From: an uncultured Opitutaceae bacterium | GTDB lineage: Bacteria > Verrucomicrobiota > Verrucomicrobiia > Opitutales > Opitutaceae | Length of the DNA stretch: 6,990 nt | Direction: 5' to 3' | Assembly: GCA_937128785.1 (NCBI GenBank) | Contig: CAKZMS010000730.1 | Location: forward strand, 1-6,990 | In this document: one piece after another, positions 1 to 6,398 of the stretch | Numbering within the stretch: the first letter of the stretch is position 1 | Layout: each line of letters opens with the position of its first letter | Program-made: the position numbers and the translations under genes | Notes under the pieces: model-generated | Told to the model about the DNA's origin: nothing | What the model saw: only the letters and a program-made list of their open reading frames with translations | Databases searched by the model: none

Positions 1-588
1 TCCCACAAGAACCGGGGCGGTGAAGACAAAAACGTCATCTACGCCGTCAACCTCGAAGCCGCGACCGAGATCTCCCGTCAGATCCGCCTGCGCAACCTCG
101 GTGGCCTGATCATCATCGACTTCATCGATATGAAGGAGCGCCGCCACCGCAACGCAGTCTACGAACGCATGAATGAGCTCATGGGCCACGACCGGGCCAA
201 GACTCACGTGCTGCCAATCTCGCAGCTGGGCATCCTGCAGATGACCCGCCAGCGCCAACAGGAGTCCCTCTCGTCCAATCTCTTCACTGACTGCCCCTAC
301 TGCCGGGGCCGCGGCATCGTGAAGTCCGCCCCCACCATCTCGGTAGAACTGCAGCGCCGCCTCTCCTCGATCGTCCGCCGTCTCAACGTGCGCGATGGCG
401 AATCGGGGCACGCTCTGCGGGTGTTGGTGCATCCTTCGATCCTCGAGCGTCTCCGGGAAGAGGACGCCGAACTGCTTGTCCGGATGGAACGCGATTTCGC
501 AGTCAAACTGGCCTTCCGCGCCGACCTCAGCTACCACGTCGAGAACTTCAAGATCGTAGACGCCGTCACCGGCGAGGAATACCGGTAA
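1..588 (+). CDS. rng: Ribonuclease E/G family endoribonuclease, C-terminal part (5' truncated)
   Basis: The reading frame is open from base 1, so this is the last 195 residues of a longer protein. RNase E/G cuts single-stranded, AU-rich RNA in rRNA maturation and mRNA decay. Visible landmarks are the NLEAA...RQIRLRNLGG segment, the catalytic-core motif IDFIDM (residues 39-44 of this fragment), and CPYCRGRG (98-105), whose two cysteines correspond to the Zn-link that holds the dimers together. The 58-residue spacing from the Asp of 'ID' to the first Cys equals that from D346 to C404 in E. coli RNase E as I recall it, so the second metal-binding Asp is present; the first would lie just left of the window. 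Only about 90 residues follow the Zn-link and there is no long disordered scaffold tail, which is RNase G-like. The gene ends in TAA and faces the sugar operon convergently, with no sign of functional linkage. The choice between rng and a short RNase E is uncertain. Confidence 0.93.
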   Translation, partial: SHKNRGGEDKNVIYAVNLEAATEISRQIRLRNLGGLIIIDFIDMKERRHRNAVYERMNELMGHDRAKTHVLPISQLGILQMTRQRQQESLSSNLFTDCPYCRGRGIVKSAPTISVELQRRLSSIVRRLNVRDGESGHALRVLVHPSILERLREEDAELLVRMERDFAVKLAFRADLSYHVENFKIVDAVTGEEYR

Positions 589-649
589 GGGAAGATTCTA
601 AACCCAGATTACTGAGGACATCGTTTCTCAATCCATCTCGGCAAAAAGT

Positions 650-689
650 TGGCCGGTCACCTACCCCTAAGTGACCGGCCATTTGTTTT
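650..689. terminator. Bidirectional intrinsic terminator between RNase E/G and the AHG operon
   Basis: GGCCGGTCAC (651-660) and GTGACCGGCC (671-680) form a perfect 10-bp GC-rich stem, extended to 11 bp by T650-A681, around a 10-base loop. On the plus strand it is followed by TTTGTTTT (682-689), a good U-tract for ending the RNase transcript. On the minus strand the stem is followed after two or three bases by five Ts (complement of 643-647), so the same hairpin can also stop the operon transcript arriving from 848. Its place between two convergent genes fits this dual role. Confidence 0.88.
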
Positions 690-706
690 CTTGGTTACCC
701 CAATAA

Positions 707-725
707 GTTCCTGCTAAGCGGGAAC
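707..725 (-). terminator. Second stem-loop, possible auxiliary terminator for the minus-strand operon
   Basis: GTTCCTGC (707-714) pairs with GCGGGAAC (718-725) to form an 8-bp stem with one G-T wobble and a TAA triloop. Read on the minus strand it comes before the stronger hairpin at 650-681 and is followed only by a weak T-rich stretch (TTATTGG). It may therefore pause polymerase or protect the mRNA 3' end rather than terminate alone. The plus-strand side has no T-run. Confidence 0.5.
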
Positions 726-847
726 GTGCATAACATTGCATCAAACTACCCCTCCGTCAAACATTATAGGGGAAAATCCCTAGTTATTGTTAACTGGTTC
801 ACTCAACTCGTTGGTTTACAACGTAAATGACCGTTTCTGAAGAGACC

Positions 848-1915
848 TTATTCGTAGGTATTTCGGTCGAGAAAGAAGTGTTTTAGCGATTCATCCACCT
901 CAAATCGGCGGATGGACCCCGCTTGGCCGTCCACGTGGTGACATAGTCCCCACCGCAAACCCTCCAGCGGGCCCACGTCATGGTCGGGGGTCCGGAAGAG
1001 GCCCAGTGCCTCCGGCGCGCCTTTGATGTAAGCCATGATCTCGAAATTGATGCCATCGGGCGCCCATTGCAGCGTGTTGCGCTCCGGGCCGTCGGTGGTG
1101 AGCAACCCGGCGATACCCCCTTGATAAGGCCAGACGCAGATCTCGTGGCCGGAGTTGGAAACCGGGTTGTATTCGCTTCGCACATACGGGCCTTCGATCT
1201 GATCGGCGATGGCCACGCCCCATTTGGTTTCACGGCCGCCCATGAACATCTCCTCCCCCATGGGTTCACCTTTGTAGTAGAGGTAGAACTTGCCCTGGTA
1301 GGGAACAAGACACGGATCGTGAACCTTGTGGCTATCGAAGCTGCCCTTGCTTTTGACGCAGAATCGGTTGTCGGCCTCGCCTTCCCATTCGCCATCCTGG
1401 GCGGCACTCAAAATCGGACCAGGCAACTTCGTCCAGGGACCATCCGGCGTGTCTGCCACCGCCAAGGAAATGTGCTCATAGGAGCGCCGCAGGTAGGGCG
1501 ATTGGACGACCTGATAAACCAGGTAATACTTGCCGCCATGGGCCAGAATCTCGGGCGTGAATACACTGCGATCATCGTAGGATCCGGGTTCCCCCCGCGC
1601 GATCGCGAGTCCTTTTTCTTCCCAATGCCAACCATCGGTGCTGGTGGCATACCAGAGGTCACAGTGATCCCAGGGAAACGTCTTGGCCGCCAGATCTCCC
1701 GTGCCAAAGCCATGGCTCTTACCCTCGGACTTGCTATACCAGGTGTAATACAGATCACCGACCTTGATGACCGCACTGGGATCGCGCCGAACCATGCCGT
1801 CGCGATGTTCGGCGAGGTCTCCCGTCAAAGGCCGTTCTCGTAGCTCACAATACCACTCGGCCCCCTTGGGGTAGTTCTGAGCGCGCCGCGTCGCTGCACT
1901 TAATTTCTCTGCCAT
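848..1915 (-). CDS. GH117 glycoside hydrolase, probable neoagarobiose hydrolase (alpha-1,3-(3,6-anhydro)-L-galactosidase)
   Basis: This 355-residue protein is predicted to remove non-reducing-end 3,6-anhydro-L-galactose from neoagarobiose or short neoagaro-oligosaccharides. Conserved blocks typical of GH117 five-bladed beta-propellers are RRDPSAV (43-49), [13 protein letters not shown] (111-123), DSHKVHDPC (194-202), [13 protein letters not shown] (231-245), [11 protein letters not shown] (254-264) and [22 protein letters not shown] (273-294). Candidate catalytic residues are D45, D200 and H257/E258. The spacing D45-155-D200-58-E258 matches the Asp/Asp/Glu spacing I recall for characterised GH117 enzymes. 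There is no signal peptide, so the enzyme should be cytoplasmic and act on imported disaccharide. The ATG at 1915 is chosen because it follows the cycloisomerase stop by 4 bases and has AGGAG upstream; a longer frame from 2035 would overlap that gene by 116 bases and lacks family character. It is the last gene of the operon. GH117 has subgroups with unknown substrates, so the family call is firmer than the exact substrate. Confidence 0.9.
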   Translation of the reverse strand: MAEKLSAATRRAQNYPKGAEWYCELRERPLTGDLAEHRDGMVRRDPSAVIKVGDLYYTWYSKSEGKSHGFGTGDLAAKTFPWDHCDLWYATSTDGWHWEEKGLAIARGEPGSYDDRSVFTPEILAHGGKYYLVYQVVQSPYLRRSYEHISLAVADTPDGPWTKLPGPILSAAQDGEWEGEADNRFCVKSKGSFDSHKVHDPCLVPYQGKFYLYYKGEPMGEEMFMGGRETKWGVAIADQIEGPYVRSEYNPVSNSGHEICVWPYQGGIAGLLTTDGPERNTLQWAPDGINFEIMAYIKGAPEALGLFRTPDHDVGPLEGLRWGLCHHVDGQAGSIRRFEVDESLKHFFLDRNTYE

Positions 1916-1916
1916 T

Positions 1917-1926
1917 CTCCTAGGAG
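1917..1926 (-). promoter_or_regulatory. Palindromic stop-codon/Shine-Dalgarno element of the GH117 gene
   Basis: CTCCTAGGAG is a perfect 10-bp palindrome. On the minus strand it contains the TAG stop of the cycloisomerase gene (1922-1920) and the AGGAG ribosome site for GH117. Only one base separates AGGAG from the ATG, which is unusually short. The arrangement implies translational coupling, with ribosomes ending the upstream gene delivering to the next start. Confidence 0.6.
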
Positions 1927-3050
1927 GAAACCGCCGGCAGCGTTTCGGAGGCGACCAAATACGGGGCCAGTTTTTCCCATGCAAACTCCACCCCGATGCC
2001 GGGTTCGTCCGGGGCGACCGCCCGGTGATTCTCAATCACGAGCGGGCGTTTGGTGTAACGATCGATCGGGAAACTGTGCACCTCCAGCCAGCCGCTGTTG
2101 GGCTGGGCCGAGACCAGACTCACATGGAGTTCATGCATGCCGTGCGAGCAGATCGGCACGTCATAGCGACGCGACATCTCCGCCACTTTCAACCAGCCGG
2201 TGATACCCAGACAGTTGGAGGCATCAGGCTGCACAAACGAAAGGTTGGATTGTTCGAACGCATAACCGAACTCGTGAATGGTGTGCAGATTCTCGCCCAT
2301 TGCCACCGGCACCCCGGTCGCCTGCGTGATGCGGGAGTAGCCCAGATAGTCGTCGGGCAAGGTGGGTTCTTCGAACCACAATACGTTGTGTTCCTTGAAT
2401 CGATTAGCGGCCTCAATGGCCCGCTCGACACTCATCGAATAGTTGGCATCCACCATGAAGGTGATGTCCGGTCCAATAAGTTTACGCACCGCGGCAATAC
2501 GCTCGATGTCTTCATCCAACGACTCTTTGCCGATCTTGATCTTCACGGCGCTGAAACCCGCGGCCAGGTAGCTCTCGATACTCTCGAGCAACTTCGGCAA
2601 GGGAAACATCAGGTCGATGCCGCCACGGTAGGCATGGCAGGTCGTGCCCGCACCACCCGCCATTTGCCAGAGTGGTTTGTCCGCCAACTTGCAGCGGATA
2701 TCCCATAGCGCGATATCGATCGCCGAGATGGCAAAGGAGGCGACTCCGCCCCGGCCGACGTAGTGGATGTGCCATTCGCAGAAATCGTTGATCGCCTCCA
2801 CGTCGGTGCCGTCCCGGCCGATCAAGACGGGGGCGAGATCATGATCGATCATCGCTTTGATCGAGCGACCTCCACGACCACCGGTGTAAGTGTAACCCCA
2901 GCCTTCCGCGCCACTGGCCAGCGTGACCTTGACCATCACCAGCTCGAAGTGGGAGTGGCTGCCGTGTTTCGCATCCACGAGCACCTCAGCCAGAGGCACC
3001 TCGTAGAGACGGGTCTGAATTTCGATGATTTTCGTCACAGGCAGACTCAA
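1920..3050 (-). CDS. 3,6-anhydro-L-galactonate cycloisomerase (enolase superfamily, EC 5.5.1.25)
   Basis: A 376-residue mandelate-racemase-type enolase-superfamily enzyme, predicted to open 3,6-anhydro-L-galactonate to 2-keto-3-deoxy-L-galactonate. The N-terminal capping domain (about 1-130) has [12 protein letters not shown] (26-37) and [11 protein letters not shown] (92-102). The barrel carries KIKIG with the KxK pair K170/K172, Mg ligands D201 (VDANYS), E227 (FEEPT) and E253 (MGENLHT), then D276 (QPDASN) and the H303 region [10 protein letters not shown]. The sequence closely resembles the Vibrio sp. EJY3 cycloisomerase as I remember it, notably [27 protein letters not shown] and SFPID.YTKRPLV. 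The start is taken as TTG at 3050, overlapping the upstream TGA stop (TTGA). GTG at 3038 is an alternative that would remove four residues. Neither has a clear Shine-Dalgarno sequence, so coupling is likely. Related enzymes act on other sugar acids, but the neighbours strongly favour this substrate. Confidence 0.92.
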   Translation of the reverse strand: MSLPVTKIIEIQTRLYEVPLAEVLVDAKHGSHSHFELVMVKVTLASGAEGWGYTYTGGRGGRSIKAMIDHDLAPVLIGRDGTDVEAINDFCEWHIHYVGRGGVASFAISAIDIALWDIRCKLADKPLWQMAGGAGTTCHAYRGGIDLMFPLPKLLESIESYLAAGFSAVKIKIGKESLDEDIERIAAVRKLIGPDITFMVDANYSMSVERAIEAANRFKEHNVLWFEEPTLPDDYLGYSRITQATGVPVAMGENLHTIHEFGYAFEQSNLSFVQPDASNCLGITGWLKVAEMSRRYDVPICSHGMHELHVSLVSAQPNSGWLEVHSFPIDRYTKRPLVIENHRAVAPDEPGIGVEFAWEKLAPYLVASETLPAVSS

Positions 3051-4519
3051 CCAAAGTTCACGTAGAAGGTTTTCTTCTCCAGATAGTTTTCCATGCCGTA
3101 TTTGCCGTCCTCACCGCCGGTGCCACTCAGCTTGTAACCGTTGTGGAATCCCTGGCGTTGTTCGCCCATCCCGCGATTGACGTAGACTTCCCCGAAATCG
3201 AGTTCGAGCACGGCCCGTTGAATGAAGCGGTGATCATGAGTGAACAGAAAGGCGGAAAGGCCGTAGTCACTGTCGTTGGCGAGGGCCATGGCTTCGTCGA
3301 AACTGCTGATCTTCATGATCGGGCTCACCACGCCGAAGACCTCTTCGCGCATGATCTCCATGTCGTTGGTGGCGCCCGACAGAATCGTCGGCTCATACCA
3401 GTGGCCCTTGGCATACTGTTCACCTGCCGGCCGCTTGCCGCCGAGCTCCAGTTTACAGCCGGCGTCGATCGCACGCTGCACCATGGCCTCCATGTTTTCG
3501 AGTTCGGTGCGATTAACCTTGGGACCAATGTCGGTGTCAGCATCGAGGGGACTGCCCAGTTTCAGCTGCGCGCTCTTCTCCACGAACTTGGCCACAAACT
3601 CATCGTAGACCTTTTCGTGGATGTAGTAGCGCTCGCTGCACGTGCAGACCTGACCGTTGTTGAGGTAGCGTGAGAGCATCGCGGCCTCGACCGCCTTGTC
3701 CACGTCACCGTCCTCAAGCAGGATGAACGGAGCCTTGCCGCCCAACTCGAGCCGGACCGCCGCCAAGGTGTCGGCGCAGTCCTTGAAGATCTGTTGGCCG
3801 GTTTTGGTGCTGCCCGTCATGGTGACCAAACGCGTCTTGGGGTTTTTGACCAAGGCGGTGCCCATCGTGCTGCCTCCGCCGGTCACGAGATTCAACACCC
3901 CGGGAGGAATGCCCGCCTCCGTCGCCAGTCGACCAAGTTCCATCACGGCAATGGGAGTCACGGACGGCGGTTTCACCACCATGACATTGCCCGCGGTGAG
4001 CGCCGGACCGATTTTACGACACGCCAACGCCAAGGGGAAATTCCACGCGGCGATGCCGACGGTCACCCCGTAGGGCACCTTGTGAATCATGAGATGCTCC
4101 GACGGATTGTCGGATGGCAGGATGTCACCTTCCAGCCGTCGAGCCGCCTGCGCCGGAAAGTTGATGAAGTCGGCCGAGACGTCGGCTTCGCCCAGCGCGA
4201 GCTCGTAGGTCTTGCCCATCTCGAGAGCCAGGATTCGAGCCAAGCGTTCGCGGTTGGCCTTAATCTTTTCCGCGAAGGCGATCAGGATGTTGCCCCGTTC
4301 CACCGCCGGCGTGGCTGCCCACGCTTTGGCCGCTCGGCTGGCCGATTCGATGGCGGCATCGGCATCGGCCTGATCGCCATTGGGCACGGAGCCGATTACC
4401 TCTTCGGTGGCCGGATTTTCAACGTCCACGGTCTTACCGGAGATGGCTTCTACGCTCTCCCCATGAATATACATCTGGTGGTGGCCGAGGGTGGTGAAAT
4501 TGGAGTCGGAATTACTCAT
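3047..4519 (-). CDS. Aldehyde dehydrogenase, probable 3,6-anhydro-L-galactose dehydrogenase (EC 1.2.1.92)
   Basis: A full-length 490-residue ALDH-superfamily protein resembling the AldA (lactaldehyde/glycolaldehyde) branch, including the AldA-like tail [17 protein letters not shown] (457-473). Catalytic elements are all present: WNFP with N160, K183 in VVKPPS, the glycine-rich GSTKTG (236-241), E258 in LELGGK and nucleophile C292 in GQVCTC. S186 aligns with the Glu that selects NAD+ in many ALDHs, so NADP+ may be accepted; this is inference. The usual EEVFGPV motif reads EEVFGVV (392-398), with Val for Pro. Role by context: oxidation of 3,6-anhydro-L-galactose from GH117 to 3,6-anhydro-L-galactonate, feeding the cycloisomerase encoded immediately downstream with a 4-base overlap. 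No signal peptide, so cytoplasmic. From sequence alone it could be an L-lactaldehyde or other sugar aldehyde dehydrogenase. The ATG at 4519 has no Shine-Dalgarno sequence, but the N-terminus fits the family well. Confidence 0.9.
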   Translation of the reverse strand: MSNSDSNFTTLGHHQMYIHGESVEAISGKTVDVENPATEEVIGSVPNGDQADADAAIESASRAAKAWAATPAVERGNILIAFAEKIKANRERLARILALEMGKTYELALGEADVSADFINFPAQAARRLEGDILPSDNPSEHLMIHKVPYGVTVGIAAWNFPLALACRKIGPALTAGNVMVVKPPSVTPIAVMELGRLATEAGIPPGVLNLVTGGGSTMGTALVKNPKTRLVTMTGSTKTGQQIFKDCADTLAAVRLELGGKAPFILLEDGDVDKAVEAAMLSRYLNNGQVCTCSERYYIHEKVYDEFVAKFVEKSAQLKLGSPLDADTDIGPKVNRTELENMEAMVQRAIDAGCKLELGGKRPAGEQYAKGHWYEPTILSGATNDMEIMREEVFGVVSPIMKISSFDEAMALANDSDYGLSAFLFTHDHRFIQRAVLELDFGEVYVNRGMGEQRQGFHNGYKLSGTGGEDGKYGMENYLEKKTFYVNFG

Positions 4520-4563
4520 GAGAAAAAGGGGGCGGGGGTTTTAACGAGAGGAAGGAGGGAAAA
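4520..4563 (-). promoter_or_regulatory. Pyrimidine-rich, SD-less leader of the aldehyde dehydrogenase gene
   Basis: The 44 bases between the SDR stop and the aldehyde dehydrogenase ATG are almost pure purine on the plus strand, so the mRNA leader is C/U-rich, with two C5 runs (complement of 4528-4532 and 4534-4538) followed by five Us shortly before the ATG. There is no Shine-Dalgarno-like purine run next to the start codon. This is the longest gap in the operon. No stable hairpin is visible, so it does not look like an intrinsic terminator. Confidence 0.5.
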
Positions 4564-5334
4564 TCAGCGACCCATCCAACCACCGTCGATGGTCAGAATG
4601 GAGCCGTGCATGTAGTCGGATGCTGCGGAAGCGAGGAACACGGCCGGGCCTTTGAAGTCATCGGCTTCACCCCATCGTCCGGCGGGGATCCGACCCAGGA
4701 TGGCCGTGCTGCGATCGGGGTCATTGCGCAACGCCTCGGTATTGTCCGTGGCGATGTAACCGGGGGCGATGGCATTAACATTCACGCCCTGCCCCGCCCA
4801 CTCATTGGCGAGCGCCATGGTCAACTGCCCGATCCCACCCTTGCTGGACGCATAACCCGGCACCGTGATACCGCCCTGGAAAGTGAGGAGTGAAGCGGTG
4901 AATACGATCTTGCCCTGCCCGCGCTCCAGCATGCCTTTGGCGACTTCGCGGCTCAGCACGAACTGGGCGTTCAGGTTCACCTCAATGACCTCGTCCCACA
5001 ACTCGTCGGGATGATCGACCGCCGGGGTGCGTTTGATCGTGCCGGCGTTGTTGAAGAGGATGTCGATGGTCGGATGGTTTGCCTTCAGCTTCGCGATGAA
5101 TTCATACAACGCAGGACGGGAGGAAAAATCGCACTGATACGCGGTGAAGGAACGGCCGAGGGCAGTCACCGCCTGTTCCACTGCGCTGCTCGATTCCTCC
5201 AGCGAGGCGGAAACCCCGATGATATCGGCGCCGGCTTCCGCCAAGGCCTCAGCGATGGCCTTGCCGATACCGCGTTTGCAGCCGGTCACCAGCGCCACTT
5301 TCCCACTCAGATCAAACATGTCTTTGGTATTCAT
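4564..5334 (-). CDS. kduD: KduD-type short-chain dehydrogenase (2-dehydro-3-deoxy-D-gluconate 5-dehydrogenase, EC 1.1.1.127)
   Basis: A 256-residue classical SDR of typical length. It has the cofactor motif TGCKRGIG (17-24), NNAG (95-98), and the catalytic tetrad N120, S148, Y161 and K165 (YASSK). The stretches ASLLTFQGGITVP, LANEWA..VNVNAIAPGY.AT.NT, GRIPAGRWG and the terminal DGGWMGR match E. coli KduD closely. KduD interconverts 2-keto-3-deoxy-D-gluconate and its 5-keto form. In an AHG pathway the reductive direction converts 2,5-diketo-3-deoxy-galactonate to KDG, completing C5 inversion begun by a second dehydrogenase, presumably the upstream zinc enzyme. The same gene type also serves pectin and alginate catabolism, but no uronate genes are visible here. 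The ATG at 5334 lies 20 bases after the upstream stop with GGGAG 13 bases before it; ATG at residue 6 is an alternative with poorer spacing. Confidence 0.9.
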   Translation of the reverse strand: MNTKDMFDLSGKVALVTGCKRGIGKAIAEALAEAGADIIGVSASLEESSSAVEQAVTALGRSFTAYQCDFSSRPALYEFIAKLKANHPTIDILFNNAGTIKRTPAVDHPDELWDEVIEVNLNAQFVLSREVAKGMLERGQGKIVFTASLLTFQGGITVPGYASSKGGIGQLTMALANEWAGQGVNVNAIAPGYIATDNTEALRNDPDRSTAILGRIPAGRWGEADDFKGPAVFLASAASDYMHGSILTIDGGWMGR

Positions 5335-5347
5335 CTAAAAATCACTA

Positions 5348-5352
5348 CTCCC
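5348..5352 (-). promoter_or_regulatory. Ribosome binding site of the KduD-type gene
   Basis: GGGAG on the minus strand lies in the 20-base gap between the alcohol dehydrogenase stop (TAA) and the SDR ATG at 5334. The 13-base spacing is longer than ideal, but it is the only purine-rich candidate in the gap. Confidence 0.45.
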
Positions 5353-5354
5353 GG

Positions 5355-6377
5355 TTAGTCTTCCGCCCCGCAGGCGATCAGGTATTTCACTCCGGCCGGA
5401 TCACCGGCGATACCCGCGAACGTGGCTTGCACTTCATCGATCGGATTGACCGCCGTGATCAGGGGTTCAACGGGCACCTTGCCCGCCGCCACCAAGGCGA
5501 TGGCGTCATCAAAATCGCGGCCCTCGTAGAGCCGGGCCCCGATGAGGCGGATCTCCGACCAGAAAAACTTGAAGAGATCCACCGGACGCGGCTCCGGATG
5601 AATCGCGACCATCACGATGCGACCGCGGGCGGCCGGCAACTTGGTCATCAATTCGACACCCGGGGTAGAACCCGAGACTTCAAACACACAGTCCGCCATC
5701 GCCCCATCCGTCAGCGCCGACACTGCTTCGGCGGCATCGCCTTCCAACGGATTTACCACTTCCAAGTCGAGCGATTTGGCGAGTTCCAATCGGGTCGCAT
5801 TGATCTCGGAGAGGATTACCCGGGCACCTTTTTCTTTGGCGACAAGGGCAATTAACAAACCGATCGGACCTCCGCCGATGACCACGCAGGTTTCGCCGGC
5901 CTTAACTTCACCCAGACGCACATCGTGCACCGCGACGGCGGCGGGCTCGATCAGCGCCCCGTGACGCAGCGACATGTCGGCGGGCAGTTGATGCAAGGTG
6001 TAGGCCGGCACCGTCCACGAACCCTGCATGCCGCCGGGCTGATCGATGCCGATGAACTTCATGTTCTTGCCCACATGCTCATGACCACGGTCAAACTCCG
6101 CCGGTTCACCAAAGAGCAGCGGACGCACCGCTACCTTATCGCCAACCGCGACATTGGTCACCCCTTCGCCGAGTTCGGCGACGACCGCCGAGACTTCGTG
6201 GCCAATGATCTGGGGCATATCGACCCGCTGATCCATGTGCCCGTGATAGATGTGCATGTCGGTGCCGCAGACACCGCAGTAAGCGACTTCCACGCGAACC
6301 TCGCCGGCTCCCGGAGCAATGGGGTGGCTGGGAACCACGTTGAGGGTTTTGTCGCCGCTGTAGGTAACTGCTTTCAT
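5355..6377 (-). CDS. Zinc-type medium-chain alcohol dehydrogenase, probable 2-keto-3-deoxy-L-galactonate 5-dehydrogenase
   Basis: A 340-residue MDR-family protein of the threonine/sorbitol/galactonate dehydrogenase type. Catalytic zinc ligands are visible: C37 (GVCGTD), H60/E61 (IGHE) and E144 in the EPAAVAVHDV segment. The Rossmann fold starts at VVIGGGPIG (165-173), and E191 at the end of the second strand suggests NAD+ preference. The structural-zinc lobe, normally carrying four cysteines, is present in length (about 86-108, ending in NMKFIG) but has no cysteine, so that zinc site appears lost. By context it would oxidise C5 of 2-keto-3-deoxy-L-galactonate (EC 1.1.1.389), pairing with the KduD-type reductase just downstream to invert C5. 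Galactonate, sorbitol or another polyol are possible alternative substrates. The ATG at 6377 follows the galM stop by 21 bases and has no obvious Shine-Dalgarno sequence, but the start MKAVTYSGDK is typical of the family. Confidence 0.87.
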   Translation of the reverse strand: MKAVTYSGDKTLNVVPSHPIAPGAGEVRVEVAYCGVCGTDMHIYHGHMDQRVDMPQIIGHEVSAVVAELGEGVTNVAVGDKVAVRPLLFGEPAEFDRGHEHVGKNMKFIGIDQPGGMQGSWTVPAYTLHQLPADMSLRHGALIEPAAVAVHDVRLGEVKAGETCVVIGGGPIGLLIALVAKEKGARVILSEINATRLELAKSLDLEVVNPLEGDAAEAVSALTDGAMADCVFEVSGSTPGVELMTKLPAARGRIVMVAIHPEPRPVDLFKFFWSEIRLIGARLYEGRDFDDAIALVAAGKVPVEPLITAVNPIDEVQATFAGIAGDPAGVKYLIACGAED

Positions 6378-6398
6378 GATAAATATAGCATGCTGGAA

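Larger units (their letters stand above)
589..847. other. Convergent intergenic spacer with hairpins, no gene
   Basis: These 259 bases lie between the RNase E/G stop (plus strand) and the GH117 stop (minus strand). From about 680 onward they are visibly more AT-rich than the flanking genes. No credible coding frame or RNA gene was seen. The spacer holds two good hairpins (650-681 and 707-725, listed separately). There are also weaker ones: a 5-bp stem TAGGG/CCCTA (767-771 with 778-782) competing with CCCCT/AGGGG (749-753 with 768-772), and TTTAC/GTAAA (815-819 with 823-827). Both genes end here, so no promoter is expected, and I see no convincing one. Confidence 0.75.

Noticed and set aside
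130..588. An independent 152-residue gene starting at ATG 130
   Set aside because: The frame is open to base 1 and the sequence before the ATG is typical RNase E/G (NLEAA, RLRNLGG), so the ATG is the internal Met of IDFIDM.
727..741. TGCAT-AACAT-TGCAT short direct repeat as a possible operator
   Set aside because: Only five bases are repeated once, in a spacer where both genes end; no promoter or regulated start is nearby.
980..1843. Long plus-strand open frame (287 codons) opposite the GH117 gene
   Set aside because: It lies wholly antisense to a gene with clear catalytic motifs, shows no recognisable domain, and such frames are expected opposite GC-rich genes.
1916..2035. Upstream extension of the GH117 gene by 40 codons to an ATG at 2035
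   Set aside because: The extension would overlap the conserved cycloisomerase C-terminus by 116 bases, is Arg/Pro-rich like a shadow frame, and the ATG at 1915 fits operon spacing.
4528..4559. G-quadruplex on the plus strand in the run of Gs upstream of the aldehyde dehydrogenase
   Set aside because: There are only two G5 runs plus one G3 run within reach, so a canonical four-tract quadruplex is not clearly supported.
3794..4615. Long plus-strand open frame (273 codons) opposite the aldehyde dehydrogenase
   Set aside because: It is antisense to a complete ALDH; the product is rich in Arg, Gly and His with no family resemblance, so it is a shadow frame.
6387..6394. AGCATGCT palindrome between galM and the alcohol dehydrogenase as a regulator site
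   Set aside because: An 8-base palindrome is common by chance and there is no sign of an internal promoter in the 21-base gap.
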